A stretch of DNA of 13,657 nucleotides from an uncultured Alistipes sp. GTDB lineage: Bacteria > Bacteroidota > Bacteroidia > Bacteroidales > Rikenellaceae. Shown piece after piece: positions 13,573 to 13,657 of this stretch. The stretch's first letter is position 1, and every line of letters starts with the position of its first letter. Position numbers and translations under genes: made by a program. The stretch is taken from the NCBI GenBank assembly GCA_937895825.1, contig CALBKP010000002.1:1-13657 (forward strand), in the 5' to 3' direction. The notes beneath the pieces were generated by a model, which worked only from the letters and a program-made list of their open reading frames with translations, ran no database searches and was not told the origin of the DNA.

Positions 13573-13604
13573 TTTGGTGGTTTAGAAAACTTGACGTACC
13601 TTTG
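13573..13604 (+). promoter_or_regulatory. Promoter of tRNA-Ser
   Basis: TTTG at 13573-13576 and TACCTTTG at 13597-13604 with a 20-base spacer: both Bacteroidetes promoter elements in consensus form. The tRNA begins seven bases after the -7 element, so transcription should start at or next to the tRNA 5' end, leaving little or no leader. Confidence 0.85.
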
Positions 13605-13610
13605 TCCTTT

Positions 13611-13657
13611 GGAGAGGTGGCAGAGTGGTCGATTGCGGCGGTCTTGAAAACCGTTGA
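13611..13657 (+). tRNA. tRNA-Ser (anticodon UGA), 3' end outside window
   Basis: The sequence begins GGAGAGGTGGCAGAGTGG, the typical 5' end of a serine tRNA. The D-arm is followed by the anticodon stem GCGGT (13638-13642), loop CTTGAAA and ACCGT (13650-13654); the anticodon TGA is at 13645-13647 and reads UCA-type serine codons. The long variable arm, T-arm and acceptor 3' strand lie beyond the window end. Confidence 0.93.

Overview
The window looks like a chromosomal segment of a Bacteroidales bacterium. The evidence is the promoters, which carry the Bacteroidetes -7 element TAnnTTTG (TACCTTTG or TATCTTTG) with no E. coli-type -10 box; a BACON/leucine-rich-repeat lipoprotein whose lipid-anchor cysteine is followed by an SDDSE export-type signal; and an Rnf cluster in the order rseC-rnfB-C-D-G-E-A. 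An Alistipes/Rikenellaceae-like gut organism is plausible, but the sequence does not prove the genus.

Layout, left to right. (1) The 3' three-quarters of a glutamate dehydrogenase gene (+), with codon use typical of very high expression. (2) A 498-base gene-free stretch (1035-1532) filled with hairpins: two intact long terminator-like palindromes, a 62-64 base direct repeat carrying half of one of them, and a decayed further copy. (3) A 617-residue surface lipoprotein (+) with two BACON-like domains and about 14 BspA-type leucine-rich repeats. (4) A shared bidirectional terminator of the same palindrome family. (5) On the minus strand, an eight-gene operon read leftward from about 10840 to 3552: nadE, an rseC-like gene, rnfB, rnfC, rnfD, rnfG, rnfE, rnfA. 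(6) A second minus-strand operon: a periplasmic thioredoxin-fold (YtfJ-like) protein coupled through TAATG to a POTRA-less BamA/TamA-type outer-membrane barrel. (7) A divergent low-molecular-weight protein tyrosine phosphatase (+). (8) The 5' half of a tRNA-Ser(UGA) (+), cut by the window end, with a textbook Bacteroidetes promoter.

How the genes work together. The Rnf complex couples ferredoxin oxidation to NAD+ reduction and ion pumping. All six membrane and soluble subunits are present with their iron-sulfur and covalent-flavin motifs, and RseC is an accessory protein. NAD+ synthetase heads the same operon, so NAD supply and NAD-linked energy conservation appear to be co-expressed. The most notable protein-level oddity is in this NAD+ synthetase: its N-terminal glutaminase-like domain seems to lack the catalytic cysteine (glycine at about residue 142, no cysteine between 73 and 258), while the synthetase domain is intact. 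It may therefore use free ammonia.

No CRISPR array, insertion sequence, phage gene or recognised defence system is visible. The main candidates for something undescribed are the terminator-like palindrome family with a conserved inner core and the NAD+ synthetase with a degenerate amidase domain inside the Rnf operon.
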